A stretch of DNA of 40,577 bases from Prevotella jejuni (GTDB lineage: Bacteria; Bacteroidota; Bacteroidia; Bacteroidales; Bacteroidaceae). The notes under the pieces were generated by a model. The model was given only the letters and a program-made list of their open reading frames with translations. It made no database searches and was not told where the DNA came from. The position numbers and the translations under genes were made by a program. Shown here piece after piece: positions 26,271 to 34,941 of the stretch. Positions within the stretch are counted from its first letter, which is position 1; each line of letters begins with the position of its first letter. The stretch covers positions 1-40,577 of the forward strand of contig NZ_FZNZ01000032.1 in the NCBI RefSeq assembly GCF_900187995.1. Reading direction: 5' to 3'.

Positions 26271-27884
26271 TTAGAGCTGTGGACCAGCTGCTACGAGAGC
26301 CTTACCAGCCTCGTTGTTCTCGTACTTCTTGAAGTTCTTTATGAAACGAGCTGCGAGGTCCTTAGCCTTCTCATCCCACTGAGCTGCATCAGCGTAAGTG
26401 TCACGTGGATCGAGAATCTCAGTTGCAACACCTTCGAGCTTTGTAGGAACAGTGAAATCGAAGTAAGGAATCTGCTTTGTTGGAGCAGCGTCAATTGAGT
26501 GGTTCAAGATAGCGTCGATGATACCACGAGTATCGCGGATAGAAATACGCTTACCTGTACCATTCCAACCAGTGTTAACCAAGTAAGCCTTAGCACCGCT
26601 CTGCTGCATCTTCTTAACCAACTCCTCAGCATACTTTGTTGGGTGGAGCTCCAAGAATGCCTGACCGAAGCAAGCAGAGAATGTTGGAGTAGGCTCAGTG
26701 ATACCACGCTCTGTACCAGCCAACTTAGCTGTGAAACCAGAGAGGAAGTAGTACTTAGTCTGCTCTGGAGTCAAGATAGATACTGGAGGCAATACACCGA
26801 ATGCGTCAGCTGAAAGGAAGATAACCTGCTTAGCAGCTGGACCCTGAGACTCAGGACGCTGGATGTTCTTAATGTGGTAGATTGGGTAAGAAACACGAGT
26901 GTTCTCAGTTACGCTCTTATCAGCGAAGTCAATCTTACCATTCTCGTCAACTGTTACGTTCTCGAGGAGAGCGTCACGTGTGATAGCGCCGTAGATGTCT
27001 GGCTCAGACTCCTTGTCAAGGTTGATAACCTTAGCATAGCAACCACCCTCGTAGTTGAAGATACCCTTGTCATCCCATCCGTGCTCGTCATCACCGATGA
27101 GCTTACGCTTTGGATCGGTAGAAAGAGTAGTCTTACCAGTACCAGAAAGACCGAAGAAGATAGCTGTGTTCTCACCGTTCATGTCAGTGTTAGCAGAGCA
27201 GTGCATAGAAGCCATACCCTTCAATGGCAAGAAGTAGTTCATCATAGAGAACATACCCTTCTTCATCTCACCACCGTACCATGTGTTAACGATTACCTGC
27301 TCCTTAGTTGTTACGTTGAACATAACGCAAGTCTCTGAATGAAGACCGAGCTCCTTCCAGTTCTCAACCTTAGCCTTAGAAGCGTTGTAAACGATGAAGT
27401 CTGGCTCCTGATCGAAGTCTGCCTCTGACTTTGGACGGATGAACATGTTTGTTACAAAGTGAGCCTGCCAAGCAACCTCAACGATGAAACGAATCTTCAT
27501 ACGTGTGTCCTTGTGAGTACCGCAGAAACCATCAACTACGAAAAGACGCTTGTTAGAAAGCTCCTTCTTAGCGATGTCCTTAACAGCTGTCCAAGCTTCC
27601 TTAGAAGCACGGTGGTTATCGTTATGGTATTCCTCAGAATCCCACCATACTGTATCGTGAGAGTTCTCATCATCAACGATGAACTTATCCTTAGGAGAAC
27701 GACCAGTGTAGATACCAGTCATTACGTTTACTGCACCAAGCTCAGTCTCCTGGCCTCTTTCATAGCCCTGAAGACTCTCTTTTGTTTCTTCATTGAACAA
27801 TACTTCGTAAGAAGGATTGTAAAGTACTTCTGTTGTACCTGTAATACCGTACTTCTCAAGTACGCTCTTATCAAACTTTGCCAT
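26271..27884 (-). CDS. pckA: Phosphoenolpyruvate carboxykinase (ATP)
   Basis: A 537-residue cytoplasmic enzyme interconverting oxaloacetate plus ATP and phosphoenolpyruvate plus CO2. In succinate-producing Bacteroidota it usually works in the CO2-fixing direction. The P-loop [14 protein letters not shown] (about 245-257) and the metal-binding [11 protein letters not shown] (262-272) are intact, as are [11 protein letters not shown] and [21 protein letters not shown]. Length is normal. It is monocistronic, with a good promoter and terminator. Confidence 0.97.
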   Translation of the reverse strand: MAKFDKSVLEKYGITGTTEVLYNPSYEVLFNEETKESLQGYERGQETELGAVNVMTGIYTGRSPKDKFIVDDENSHDTVWWDSEEYHNDNHRASKEAWTAVKDIAKKELSNKRLFVVDGFCGTHKDTRMKIRFIVEVAWQAHFVTNMFIRPKSEADFDQEPDFIVYNASKAKVENWKELGLHSETCVMFNVTTKEQVIVNTWYGGEMKKGMFSMMNYFLPLKGMASMHCSANTDMNGENTAIFFGLSGTGKTTLSTDPKRKLIGDDEHGWDDKGIFNYEGGCYAKVINLDKESEPDIYGAITRDALLENVTVDENGKIDFADKSVTENTRVSYPIYHIKNIQRPESQGPAAKQVIFLSADAFGVLPPVSILTPEQTKYYFLSGFTAKLAGTERGITEPTPTFSACFGQAFLELHPTKYAEELVKKMQQSGAKAYLVNTGWNGTGKRISIRDTRGIIDAILNHSIDAAPTKQIPYFDFTVPTKLEGVATEILDPRDTYADAAQWDEKAKDLAARFIKNFKKYENNEAGKALVAAGPQL

Positions 27885-27953
27885 TTCTTATAAATGTATT
27901 TAGTTGAAAATTGATTTGTTCACTGTTTTTACGTCCTATTTATTAAGACACCG

Positions 27954-27985
27954 CAAAGGTAATATATTTATTAAATTCACACAAA
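27954..27985 (-). promoter_or_regulatory. Promoter of pckA
   Basis: On the minus strand TTTG (27985-27982) and TACCTTTG (27961-27954) are 20 bases apart, matching the Bacteroidota consensus. The leader to the start codon is about 70 bases. Confidence 0.82.
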
Positions 27986-28074
27986 AAATACCGAAGAAAA
28001 AGTTTCAAAGTATTTGCTTAGAAGGTTAAAGAAATAAAAAAAACAAGAAGCATGGCTATATTTGCAAATCAGAC

Positions 28075-28107
28075 TTTGCAAAACCTCAGATTTATTTCTT
28101 AATTTTG
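28075..28107 (+). promoter_or_regulatory. Promoter of upp
   Basis: TTTG at 28075-28078 and TAATTTTG at 28100-28107 are 21 bases apart. A second -7-like box, TATATTTG, lies about 40 bases upstream near 28058 and could be an alternative start site. Confidence 0.75.
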
Positions 28108-28121
28108 CCGAAATTTTGCAG

Positions 28122-28140
28122 AGCAAGTTGCTAACTTGCT
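28122..28140 (+). promoter_or_regulatory. Hairpin in the upp leader
   Basis: AGCAAGTT, loop GCT, AACTTGCT: a perfect 8-bp stem in the predicted untranslated leader, ending 24 bases before the upp start. It could influence translation or transcript stability; there is no direct evidence of regulation. Confidence 0.5.
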
Positions 28141-28164
28141 TATCTATAACACCTAAGACTTAAA

Positions 28165-28824
28165 ATGGACATCATTAATTTTTCAGAGCAGAACTCTATT
28201 ATCAATCAGTATTTAGCAGAAATCCGTGATAAGGATTATCAGAAGAATCGTTTGCTCTTCCGCAACAATGTTATGCGTATCGGAGAGTTCGAAGCTTTTG
28301 AAATTTCTAAAACACTGAACTACGAACCAAAGGATGTTGTTACTCCATTAGGTACGGCTCAGGTTAATGTACCAACTGACAAGATTGTTTTGGCAACTAT
28401 TTTCCGTGCTGGATTGCCTTTCCATAATGGCTTCCTTAACATATTCGACCATGCTGGTAATGCCTTCGTTAGTGCTTATCGAGAATATACGGATGCTGAA
28501 CATCATGAGGTAGGTATTCACGTTGAATATCTTGCTACACCAGACATCAATGGTAAGACACTTATCATCGCTGACCCAATGTTGGCTACTGGTGGTTCTA
28601 TGGAGTTAGGCTACAAAGCTATCCTTTCAAAGGGAACTCCTCGTCATGTGCATGTTGCTTGTCTTTTGGCTACACCAGAAGGTATCGCACATATCCGCAA
28701 AACTTTCCCTGAAGACTCAACAACCATTTGGTGTGCAGCAATTGACGAAGGATTGAACGAGCATAAGTACATTGTTCCTGGCTTCGGTGATGCTGGTGAC
28801 TTGTGCTATGGTGAGAAGTTATAA
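28165..28824 (+). CDS. upp: Uracil phosphoribosyltransferase
   Basis: A 219-residue cytoplasmic enzyme making UMP from uracil and PRPP in pyrimidine salvage. The PRPP-binding loop LIIADPMLATGGS (about 133-145) is intact, as are ATIFRAGLPFHNGFL and the uracil-site tail IVPGFGDAGDLCYGEK. Length is slightly over the usual 208-210. It stands alone between its promoter and a 138-bp inverted-repeat element. Confidence 0.95.
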   Translation: MDIINFSEQNSIINQYLAEIRDKDYQKNRLLFRNNVMRIGEFEAFEISKTLNYEPKDVVTPLGTAQVNVPTDKIVLATIFRAGLPFHNGFLNIFDHAGNAFVSAYREYTDAEHHEVGIHVEYLATPDINGKTLIIADPMLATGGSMELGYKAILSKGTPRHVHVACLLATPEGIAHIRKTFPEDSTTIWCAAIDEGLNEHKYIVPGFGDAGDLCYGEKL

Positions 28825-28843
28825 AGATACTCTATAAATCTTC

Positions 28844-28981
28844 AAATCGGTTCATTAGAGATATATAGAAGCTGATTTTCATAAATCCTTTCGTCTAACG
28901 TATGAAGCACTTAAAACTCATATTTTAGCTTCAAAAGGAAGTCTATGAACAATCAAAGCTTTCTCTCTTATGAACCGATTT
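28844..28981. mobile_element. 138-bp imperfect inverted-repeat element
   Basis: The outer 12 bases AAATCGGTTCAT (28844-28855) and ATGAACCGATTT (28970-28981) pair perfectly. Inside them the arms continue to match with gaps for about 40 bases (AAGAGA, AAGCT, GATT and TTCATA blocks). The whole could fold into one long hairpin, acting as a terminator for upp, or be a small mobile element. No target duplication is evident. The first ATG of the next frame lies within the right arm. Confidence 0.65.
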
Positions 28982-29011
28982 AGTATTACATTACTTTTAC
29001 ATAAGTGCATT

Positions 29012-30274
29012 ATGAAGAAATTTGTTGTATTGATGATTGTTACCTTTGGATTAATAGTATCTATATTTGCAGTGTTTGCTCTAAATAGATGGTATCCAAC
29101 GCATGGGCATGCAGACTGGGATGAGGTTCAACAATTCACAGCAGACAAGATACCTGTTAATCCAAAAGACTTCCGAAGTGATTTCGAAGAGATATTCGAA
29201 CAGGTCAAAAAGAAATACCCATATATTACTAAGAAACACATCAACCTTGATTCGATTCACACCACATGCCTTCAACGAATTGACACCATGCAATCGAAAG
29301 TGGCTTATTCATTACTTATAATGGAATTCTTTGCCAATTTGAAATGCACTCATGCAAATAATGAAAGCATACTATATCCTTGGTTCATACAAGGGGATAA
29401 TATCACAGTCATTGGGAATCGTGTGTTTATTAATTACCCTTCAGTCTTTGCTATAAAGGCAGGATTGCAAGATAAAGACGAGATTGTAACTGTTGATGGT
29501 GTACCTACAAATAAATGGGTGATGCATAATAGCAAATATGTCTCTGCTTCGACAGATGCCACTCGCTATCTACTATCAGCTTTGACTATACTCTGTAGTT
29601 ATACAAGTCCTATAAAGACACTTGGCATTATTCGCCATGGAAAACCAATAACTATCACCATTCAACTGCAATCTAAGTCTGTTCCCACAAAGGCAGAGGA
29701 ACAAAACGTAACTTGGAGAAAGGTGTCTTCAAGGATTGGATATATTAACGTGAAAAGCATGCAAGATAATGCTGACACTGAATTCACCAAAGCTTTGAAG
29801 CATCTAAGCAAACTCCCATACTTGATAGTTGATGTACGTCAGAATGGTGGAGGTAACAGTTGGATAGGAGATAATATTGCACAGAACTTAATAAAAGGTA
29901 AACGACGTATTTGGAATGGGTCTACAATATCTCCTTCTACTAACAGCTATAAGGGAAAAGTAATCATCTTGATGGGTCATTATTCTTGTTCTTCAGCTGA
30001 GACTTTTCTCATTACAATGAAAGAAAGTGGTGATGCAGTGTTGGTTGGTACATCTTCAGCTGGTGATACAGGCGGTATTATTTGTCTTTTTAAGACATCA
30101 CATGGAATATTCTATCGACTTCCTGTAGGACATTCGTCAGGTACCTCTCCCAAGGGTTTCCCATTAGAAGGGAAAGGAATAAGCCCGAATTATTTGGTAT
30201 CAATGAAAGTTAATGACTTCTTATCAGGGAAAGATACTCAATTGTCTTATGCTCTTCAACTGCTTCAAAAATAG
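29012..30274 (+). CDS. S41-family (C-terminal-processing-type) peptidase
   Basis: A 420-residue protein with a membrane anchor or signal at its start, MKKFVVLMIVTFGLIVSIFA, placing it in the cell envelope. A PDZ-like section is visible about residue 140 (AGLQDKDEIVTVDGVPTNKW). The S41 catalytic domain follows: YLIVDVRQNGGGNSW, then GHYSCSSAETFLI with the nucleophile Ser, and GTSSAGDTGG. An ATG at 28970 would add 14 residues but lies inside an inverted-repeat element and precedes a cleaner signal start, so 29012 is preferred. The substrate is unknown. Confidence 0.85.
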   Translation: MKKFVVLMIVTFGLIVSIFAVFALNRWYPTHGHADWDEVQQFTADKIPVNPKDFRSDFEEIFEQVKKKYPYITKKHINLDSIHTTCLQRIDTMQSKVAYSLLIMEFFANLKCTHANNESILYPWFIQGDNITVIGNRVFINYPSVFAIKAGLQDKDEIVTVDGVPTNKWVMHNSKYVSASTDATRYLLSALTILCSYTSPIKTLGIIRHGKPITITIQLQSKSVPTKAEEQNVTWRKVSSRIGYINVKSMQDNADTEFTKALKHLSKLPYLIVDVRQNGGGNSWIGDNIAQNLIKGKRRIWNGSTISPSTNSYKGKVIILMGHYSCSSAETFLITMKESGDAVLVGTSSAGDTGGIICLFKTSHGIFYRLPVGHSSGTSPKGFPLEGKGISPNYLVSMKVNDFLSGKDTQLSYALQLLQK

Positions 30275-30373
30275 CAGTCAACATTAGAAAGTACATGTGT
30301 ATGCTTGTTCTCGAATATATTATCGAATCTAAGGCAAGCGCTTCATTTCTACTCAAGACTACCCTTACATAAA

Positions 30374-30412
30374 CAAAGGACGATAAAAGCGAAATACTTC
30401 TATCGTCCTTTG
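30374..30412. terminator. Bidirectional terminator between S41 peptidase and DUF3137
   Basis: CAAAGGACGATA (30374-30385) and TATCGTCCTTTG (30401-30412) form a perfect 12-bp stem with a 15-base loop. It separates converging genes and would serve both. Confidence 0.85.
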
Positions 30413-30435
30413 CTATTCATTCTTGCTTTCTATGC

Positions 30436-32166
30436 TTATATCTTAGAAGCAATATGCCTTCTATAGACATCCAAGTGCGACTTCTGTAAGACGTCACTGA
30501 TATGGCTCATACGCTGTTTCTGACTCATATCAGTATCGTTTTGAGTCTCATCCTCCTGCATCATAATACGGCCATTGCCCTCAACAGGTAAGAACTCATA
30601 CCACTCCACGGGTACATCATGCCATGAACCGTCACCACCATATTTACTAATATAAGACATACGACGTTCTGAACGGAAGCCATAAGCTGTCACGTTAATC
30701 AGCGTACTGCCATCCCCCTGTGCCGCAGAAGAAGTCTTCATAATACAAGGAGTTACACAATCAGGATGTTGGAAATTCTCCTGTCCCCAAAAGTTAGCCA
30801 ATGCTTCATGCTCCCAGAACGAACTCTTCTGTTCCATATCATGTCCGTAGATATCCTTCTGTGGACGTATCTGCTGATACATCGGTACACATAACAAGGG
30901 TGCAAAACTAAAGTAGATAGCACGGAAGTATCTCGCATTGATTTCGTAAAAGTCTTTCTTAGCCTTCTCAAAGTCAAAACTGCGATACTGAGCAGGGTTC
31001 ATATCGAGGTCTAACACTTGTAAATGTTCTGGCATGATAGTGTCTATCATGTAATGCTTATCGAAATCAAAGTCATCACCATAGCCCTCTTTCTCGTCCA
31101 TCAACAGTGCCATCATACTCTGTTGTGCCAATGGTGTGAAGAGTAAAGCATATTGCTGATTGTTATTACGATTACTTGTATTGAACGCAACCTCAAACTC
31201 TTCATTCGTCAACATCGCAAAGTCGCCACTCTCAAGGTTGCGTGCTTTACGTCTCAACATAAACCGATCCCACTTATAACGTAACGAACCTTCTTTTCCT
31301 GCCAGCCCACTTGGCTTACGATAGAAGGTCAAGTCGGGTGCTGCTGTATTACCATAGATAAGCCTTGTACGCTCAAAATAGTTAGGATAAGGCGCTGTTA
31401 CACTGGCATATAAGGTTTCTGAGTGAGACACAGTACGTGGCTTTCCATCAGGACCCGTCTCTGTTGTTGTCCAGAAAATGGTTTTCTGACCGTGATAAGT
31501 CTTCTCTCCCATCTCCATCTTTCGTGTTCGACAGATGACGAAAGGATTACCATTAATAAGTCCAGAATGTGAATAAAGTACAGAACGCTCGGTATTAAAA
31601 GAGTCGTTCCATCCGTATGTTTTACGAAGGTCTGCCAGTCGTTGTGCCGTAAAATAAGGGTCGAACTCCAGTCTGGGTACAGTCTTCGACATCATACGCG
31701 TAAAGACATCCCAGTCGTAAAGCCTATTCAGAGCAGCCATCTGATTCCATGCCTGTTCCTTCAAAGTTTTCACCTTATTATCTAATTCATTGTGCTGAGT
31801 ACGTAAGGACTTCAATTTTGGATGTACCTTGAGTAATAGAAAGACAAGCAGTAAGACCGCCCCTCCACCTATCATCAAGAGATGCTCCATTGGAAACTCA
31901 TTCCATTTCACATATACAACAGCACCACCTGCCACCATAGCTATCCACAGAATGACGCATAGGATAGTCCACATCGTGATACGACCAGACACATCCGCAA
32001 GATTCTTCTCACCTGCATAGATTTGTCGACACGTCTCACGATTAGCCTCAACATCAACCTGCGCCTCGTCAGCAAGTGCATTAAAGGTTTCATCAGCCAC
32101 CTTCTTGAACTTATCTTTGAAGGTGCTGATGTATTCGTTTAGTGGATCATATATATCCTCTATCAT
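30436..32166 (-). CDS. DUF3137 membrane protein, LemA partner
   Basis: A 576-residue protein with two membrane segments near the N-terminus (about 62-87, TILCVILWIAMVAGGAVVY, and 95-115, LLMIGGGAVLLLVFLLL) preceded by a cytoplasmic helical region. A large soluble domain follows (about 120-576) containing FVICRTRKMEMGEKTY and LLFTPLAQQSMMALL. This is the DUF3137 (Galanin-like) family, regularly encoded next to LemA. The start lies 14 bases after the lemA stop, so the two form an operon. Molecular function is not established. Confidence 0.85.
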   Translation of the reverse strand: MIEDIYDPLNEYISTFKDKFKKVADETFNALADEAQVDVEANRETCRQIYAGEKNLADVSGRITMWTILCVILWIAMVAGGAVVYVKWNEFPMEHLLMIGGGAVLLLVFLLLKVHPKLKSLRTQHNELDNKVKTLKEQAWNQMAALNRLYDWDVFTRMMSKTVPRLEFDPYFTAQRLADLRKTYGWNDSFNTERSVLYSHSGLINGNPFVICRTRKMEMGEKTYHGQKTIFWTTTETGPDGKPRTVSHSETLYASVTAPYPNYFERTRLIYGNTAAPDLTFYRKPSGLAGKEGSLRYKWDRFMLRRKARNLESGDFAMLTNEEFEVAFNTSNRNNNQQYALLFTPLAQQSMMALLMDEKEGYGDDFDFDKHYMIDTIMPEHLQVLDLDMNPAQYRSFDFEKAKKDFYEINARYFRAIYFSFAPLLCVPMYQQIRPQKDIYGHDMEQKSSFWEHEALANFWGQENFQHPDCVTPCIMKTSSAAQGDGSTLINVTAYGFRSERRMSYISKYGGDGSWHDVPVEWYEFLPVEGNGRIMMQEDETQNDTDMSQKQRMSHISDVLQKSHLDVYRRHIASKI

Positions 32167-32180
32167 TTACTTCTGTAGTA

Positions 32181-32930
32181 TTAGAAGAACTTACCTCTCG
32201 CTGCCTCTCGTGTTTCTGCTGTTGCAGTAAATGGTATGCGAGTTGTATAACCCTGCTGAGCAGCAACAATCATCTTTGTTGGCCAAGAGAAGATATCAGT
32301 ATTCCATTGTGTCACACGACTGTTATATACAGTACGAGCTGCAGTAATCTCACGCTGCAAGTAGTTATTCTGTTGCATCGCATCAGCAATAGCATTGTGT
32401 GCTTTCAACTCTGGATAAGCCTCAACCTGTGGAAAGAGTCGACCGAAGGCTGTATTTACTTGTGCATTCACATCACTTCTATTTCCTTCGTTCACACCAC
32501 CACTACGAAGGGCTGCAACGGCTTTCATCACGTCTTTATCAAGGTCAATAGCACGTTCTACCAGTCCTACTACGTTCTGCAGTATCTGTACGCGCTGTTC
32601 CAAATAGTTGTCAATATTAGACGCCTCAGCCTGAATACGCTGTTCTAACTTCTGGAAATAATTGCGAGCTGATATCTTCATAAAGATAAAGATAACACCT
32701 GGAAGGATTCCCACCAAACAGCCTACAACACCTACAAGCAATGGATTTGTCATCGTACTACCCAATAACAGCACAAACAACAATACCAACACCGGACCAA
32801 CTACCCACAAAGCAATCTGGAAAAGGGTTGAACCAAAACCAACTTCAACAGGAAGTTGCTTGTCTATTACATGTACATCACGGCCAGCATCATTAACTGG
32901 TCCTGTCACTTCGTCTAATGAATTTGCCAT
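32181..32930 (-). CDS. lemA: LemA family membrane protein
   Basis: A 249-residue protein. Two closely spaced hydrophobic segments (about 36-55 and 58-82) come first; most LemA proteins have one. The conserved helical LemA domain follows: LEQRIQAEASNIDNYLEQRV, ILQNVVGLVERAID, and AYPELKAHNAIADAMQQNNY with LQREITAARTVYNSRVTQWN. It is predicted to form a helical bundle at the inner membrane. The operon with DUF3137 is a known Bacteroidota pairing; the process served is unclear. A strong promoter precedes it. Confidence 0.9.
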   Translation of the reverse strand: MANSLDEVTGPVNDAGRDVHVIDKQLPVEVGFGSTLFQIALWVVGPVLVLLFVLLLGSTMTNPLLVGVVGCLVGILPGVIFIFMKISARNYFQKLEQRIQAEASNIDNYLEQRVQILQNVVGLVERAIDLDKDVMKAVAALRSGGVNEGNRSDVNAQVNTAFGRLFPQVEAYPELKAHNAIADAMQQNNYLQREITAARTVYNSRVTQWNTDIFSWPTKMIVAAQQGYTTRIPFTATAETREAARGKFF

Positions 32931-32975
32931 AGCTTAAATCGTTCTTTGTTTTCAATAATATCTGTTTTTAGGCTT

Positions 32976-33007
32976 CAAAGATACATTATTTTCTTAAAGA
33001 GAGCAAA
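32976..33007 (-). promoter_or_regulatory. Promoter of lemA-DUF3137
   Basis: On the minus strand TTTG (33007-33004) and TATCTTTG (32983-32976) are 20 bases apart. The same promoter is duplicated near 37075-37110, where it faces an Rhs remnant instead of lemA. Confidence 0.85.
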
Positions 33008-33104
33008 TCTATACTCTTTATCTTCTGTTTTATGAAGACTTGATGACGATTTATAGTATCTATTAGCATAATTTCGTTGTGTACTAAAAGACCTCACAAA
33101 GAAA

Positions 33105-33127
33105 GGGGCATACGCTTGGTACGCCCC
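33105..33127 (-). terminator. Terminator of the 211-aa protein gene, left copy
   Basis: GGGGCATAC (33105-33113) pairs with GTACGCCCC (33119-33127) with one offset base; TTTCTTTG follows on the minus strand. Confidence 0.8.
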
Positions 33128-33164
33128 CAATCTTTATGAGTTTAATGTCTTCAGCAGATTACTT

Positions 33165-33800
33165 CTACTTGCAAAAGTCTATCAGTTGACGTCCCCATGC
33201 AGGTTTCAGTCCATTCTGCTTCTCCTTGGCATACAGTTCTTTGATGGTCTCTAAGTCCTTTGGACCATTCATACTCGGCTGTCCTGTCTGCTTGCTCATA
33301 ATATCAAAGAACATGTAAAGAAGAATACGAGGGCGAGGGTTTGTTGGGTTAATGGCAATAGCTGACTTGTAACAACTGATTGCATCGCGGTAATAAAGTT
33401 TACCATTCTCAACTGGATTTTGTGTGATAAGGGCCGTGTAATAGAACCCCTTCAATGTAAACAGCTCTGAACGGTCAACGTCATTCTTTGTTTGTAGTGC
33501 CTCGACATCATCCTTTACTGCGTCTAAGAATAAAGAAGAATAATCGCTCTGTGGGTCTCGAGCAGCATACTGAAGGGCATAGAACACACGATAATAGGTA
33601 GGAAGCCAAGCATCAGGATACTGATTTTCCATGTGTTTCAAGTCATTCATTACCTTTACAATAGATGTAGGTACGTTTACATTGACGACACTTAATGAGT
33701 TTTTTAACTGTGCATCGAACTGATTGTTGTTCTGTGCATTCATACTGGTTGCGCACATAAGGGCAACGATAACGACGATTTTAGAAACTAAAGTTTTCAT
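33165..33800 (-). CDS. Exported protein of unknown function, left paralog
   Basis: A 211-residue exported helical protein. Start at 33800 (MKTLVSKIVVIVALMCATSM then NAQ) gives a clean signal peptide. A longer frame from a TTG at 33842 is rejected because that TTG is part of the promoter's -7 box. The mature part has TPR-like helices: MENQYPDAWLPTYYRVFYAL, ELFTLKGFYYTALIT, and YYRDAISCYKSAIAINPTNP, the last a typical TPR helix pair. It differs from the right paralog at seven positions, five of them clustered just after the signal peptide. Function is unknown. Confidence 0.82.
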   Translation of the reverse strand: MKTLVSKIVVIVALMCATSMNAQNNNQFDAQLKNSLSVVNVNVPTSIVKVMNDLKHMENQYPDAWLPTYYRVFYALQYAARDPQSDYSSLFLDAVKDDVEALQTKNDVDRSELFTLKGFYYTALITQNPVENGKLYYRDAISCYKSAIAINPTNPRPRILLYMFFDIMSKQTGQPSMNGPKDLETIKELYAKEKQNGLKPAWGRQLIDFCK

Positions 33801-33839
33801 ACGCTTTGATTTTAATAAGTGAAACAATGATTTCTGTTG

Positions 33840-33871
33840 CAAATGTATGAAAGCTTTTTAGAGCCTCCAAA
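33840..33871 (-). promoter_or_regulatory. Promoter of the 211-aa protein gene, left copy
   Basis: On the minus strand TTTG (33871-33868) and TACATTTG (33847-33840) are 20 bases apart. This identifies ATG 33800 as the true start. Confidence 0.85.
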
Positions 33872-33990
33872 TACTGGGGACAGACAACAAAAAAGCGGTT
33901 TAGATAACTATCCAGCCCGCTGAAATACTATCTTTTGGGACGAATAACTAACATGCTTAGTTCGTTGGATAGGTAAGAGAATGATGTTAT

Positions 33991-34370
33991 ATTTCTGACT
34001 AAAGTAAGAAGACACACACTACTCATTTCTACAAGAATAATTTTACTTTTAGTTTGCTGTCACTTTTAACACTTCGCATAACCCTACTGTAATTTAACAA
34101 GTTAAGTCATCATAATGAATGACAGGAATGACAGGAAACTCAATTCTAAAAGAATTACCTTACGATAGACAGAGAAGAATAGAGTGGATAACCTCTATAT
34201 AAAATAAAGTTATTTACAGCTTTATAATATGGTGTAAAATAGTTTTATTGTTAATTAATATAGAGGCTATTCCTGTCATATTATGTAGAACACTATAACC
34301 TTTTCTACTAACTTGCACGTGAGCCATAAAGAAATTGTGCCCATCTTGTTTTACTGGAATGTGTGAAATA
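33991..34370. other. Gap between the left 211-aa gene's upstream region and the Rhs remnants
   Basis: About 380 AT-rich bases without a gene. The 86-bp element F copy 2 lies at 34053-34138. The rest shows nothing recognisable. Confidence 0.5.
34053..34138. mobile_element. 86-bp element F, copy 2
   Basis: It starts TTTGCTGTCACTTTTAACAC and ends GACAGGAATGACAGGAAA. It aligns without gaps to the complement of 26031-26116. The right end differs from a perfect inverted repeat by an A for G and G for C, so it is slightly decayed. A fainter trace of the left end is seen near 38157, at the matching place upstream of the right paralog. Confidence 0.72.
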
Positions 34371-34577
34371 TTACCTTCCATAAATCATATCAACAGTTCC
34401 TACTCCTAGCCAACTGGCACCAAAAGATCCACAAATACCACCTACAGCACCTCCTATGATTGCTCCAGAAATAGCACCAACACCTCCAAACCATGCTCCT
34501 ATCGCCGTATCAACCTTTGCTCCCAATGTCGAACCAGATACACCAGATACGAATACACTGGTTAAGTTAAGTTCATT
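34371..34577 (-). pseudogene. Glycine-rich C-terminal remnant B of an Rhs/polymorphic toxin
   Basis: Open frame of about 68 codons without a start: VFVSGVSGSTLGAKVDTAIG, AWFGGVGAISGAIIGGAVGG and ICGSFGASWLGVGTVDMIYG, then a stop. Glycine-zipper tails of this kind end many Bacteroidota Rhs-associated toxins. It lies directly after the DUF6984 gene with no promoter or ribosome site of its own, so it is the tail of a lost gene. The family assignment is an inference from composition and position. Confidence 0.55.
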
Positions 34578-34587
34578 TCATGTCTGA

Positions 34588-34941
34588 TTATATCTGCGGG
34601 ATATCCTCCATAGAGTCTACGGAAGGAATATGGCAAATTTCTGAATCATCTACCTTCCAAAAATCTAATTCATAGAGCGTATCATTAGAATCTATTAAAA
34701 GATAAACCGCTACTTCAACATTATCAACATCATGAAACTTGCAACATGAAAGAACTCTACTTTGTCTTCGAGTATATTTCTGGTTATTTTTAAAAAGCCC
34801 AATACTGCCTATTTTCTCTTTTGTGAGAGGATAAGCGATAAATTTATTTTCCCAATTACTTTCTAATTGGAATTGAGCTTTGAACGCTAGAAAGGCAATA
34901 AGAGCTACTTCCTCAGGAAAAATTTTTCTTTTATATTCCAT
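34588..34941 (-). CDS. DUF6984-like putative immunity protein, left copy
   Basis: A 117-residue small soluble protein: FPEEVALIAFLAFKAQFQLE near the start, and a tail DSNDTLYELDFWKVDDSEIC like the LDxWKVD ending of the DUF6984 family, often found after polymorphic toxin genes. The start overlaps the end of the Rhs-tail frame, as toxin-immunity pairs commonly do. It differs from the right copy (36355-36708) at one residue (Phe/Ser). The frame is intact although its toxin part is broken. The partner toxin is not identifiable. Confidence 0.7.
   Translation of the reverse strand: MEYKRKIFPEEVALIAFLAFKAQFQLESNWENKFIAYPLTKEKIGSIGLFKNNQKYTRRQSRVLSCCKFHDVDNVEVAVYLLIDSNDTLYELDFWKVDDSEICHIPSVDSMEDIPQI

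Larger units (their letters stand above)
32945..33990. repeat. Left copy of a ~1.04 kb direct repeat
   Basis: This segment, running from just before the lemA start through its promoter, a terminator, the 211-aa exported-protein gene and its upstream region, is repeated in the same orientation at about 37040-38080. Coding parts are about 97% identical at protein level. The two copies bracket the Rhs remnants. Similarity fades beyond the gene's upstream region, so the right boundary is approximate. Confidence 0.85.

Noticed and set aside
28970..29011. Upstream start for the S41 peptidase
   Set aside because: It lies in the arm of an inverted-repeat element and adds 14 residues before a complete signal sequence.
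32166..32181. Treating lemA-DUF3137 as a new system
   Set aside because: LemA next to DUF3137 is already a familiar pairing in Bacteroidota; only the duplicated promoter is unusual.
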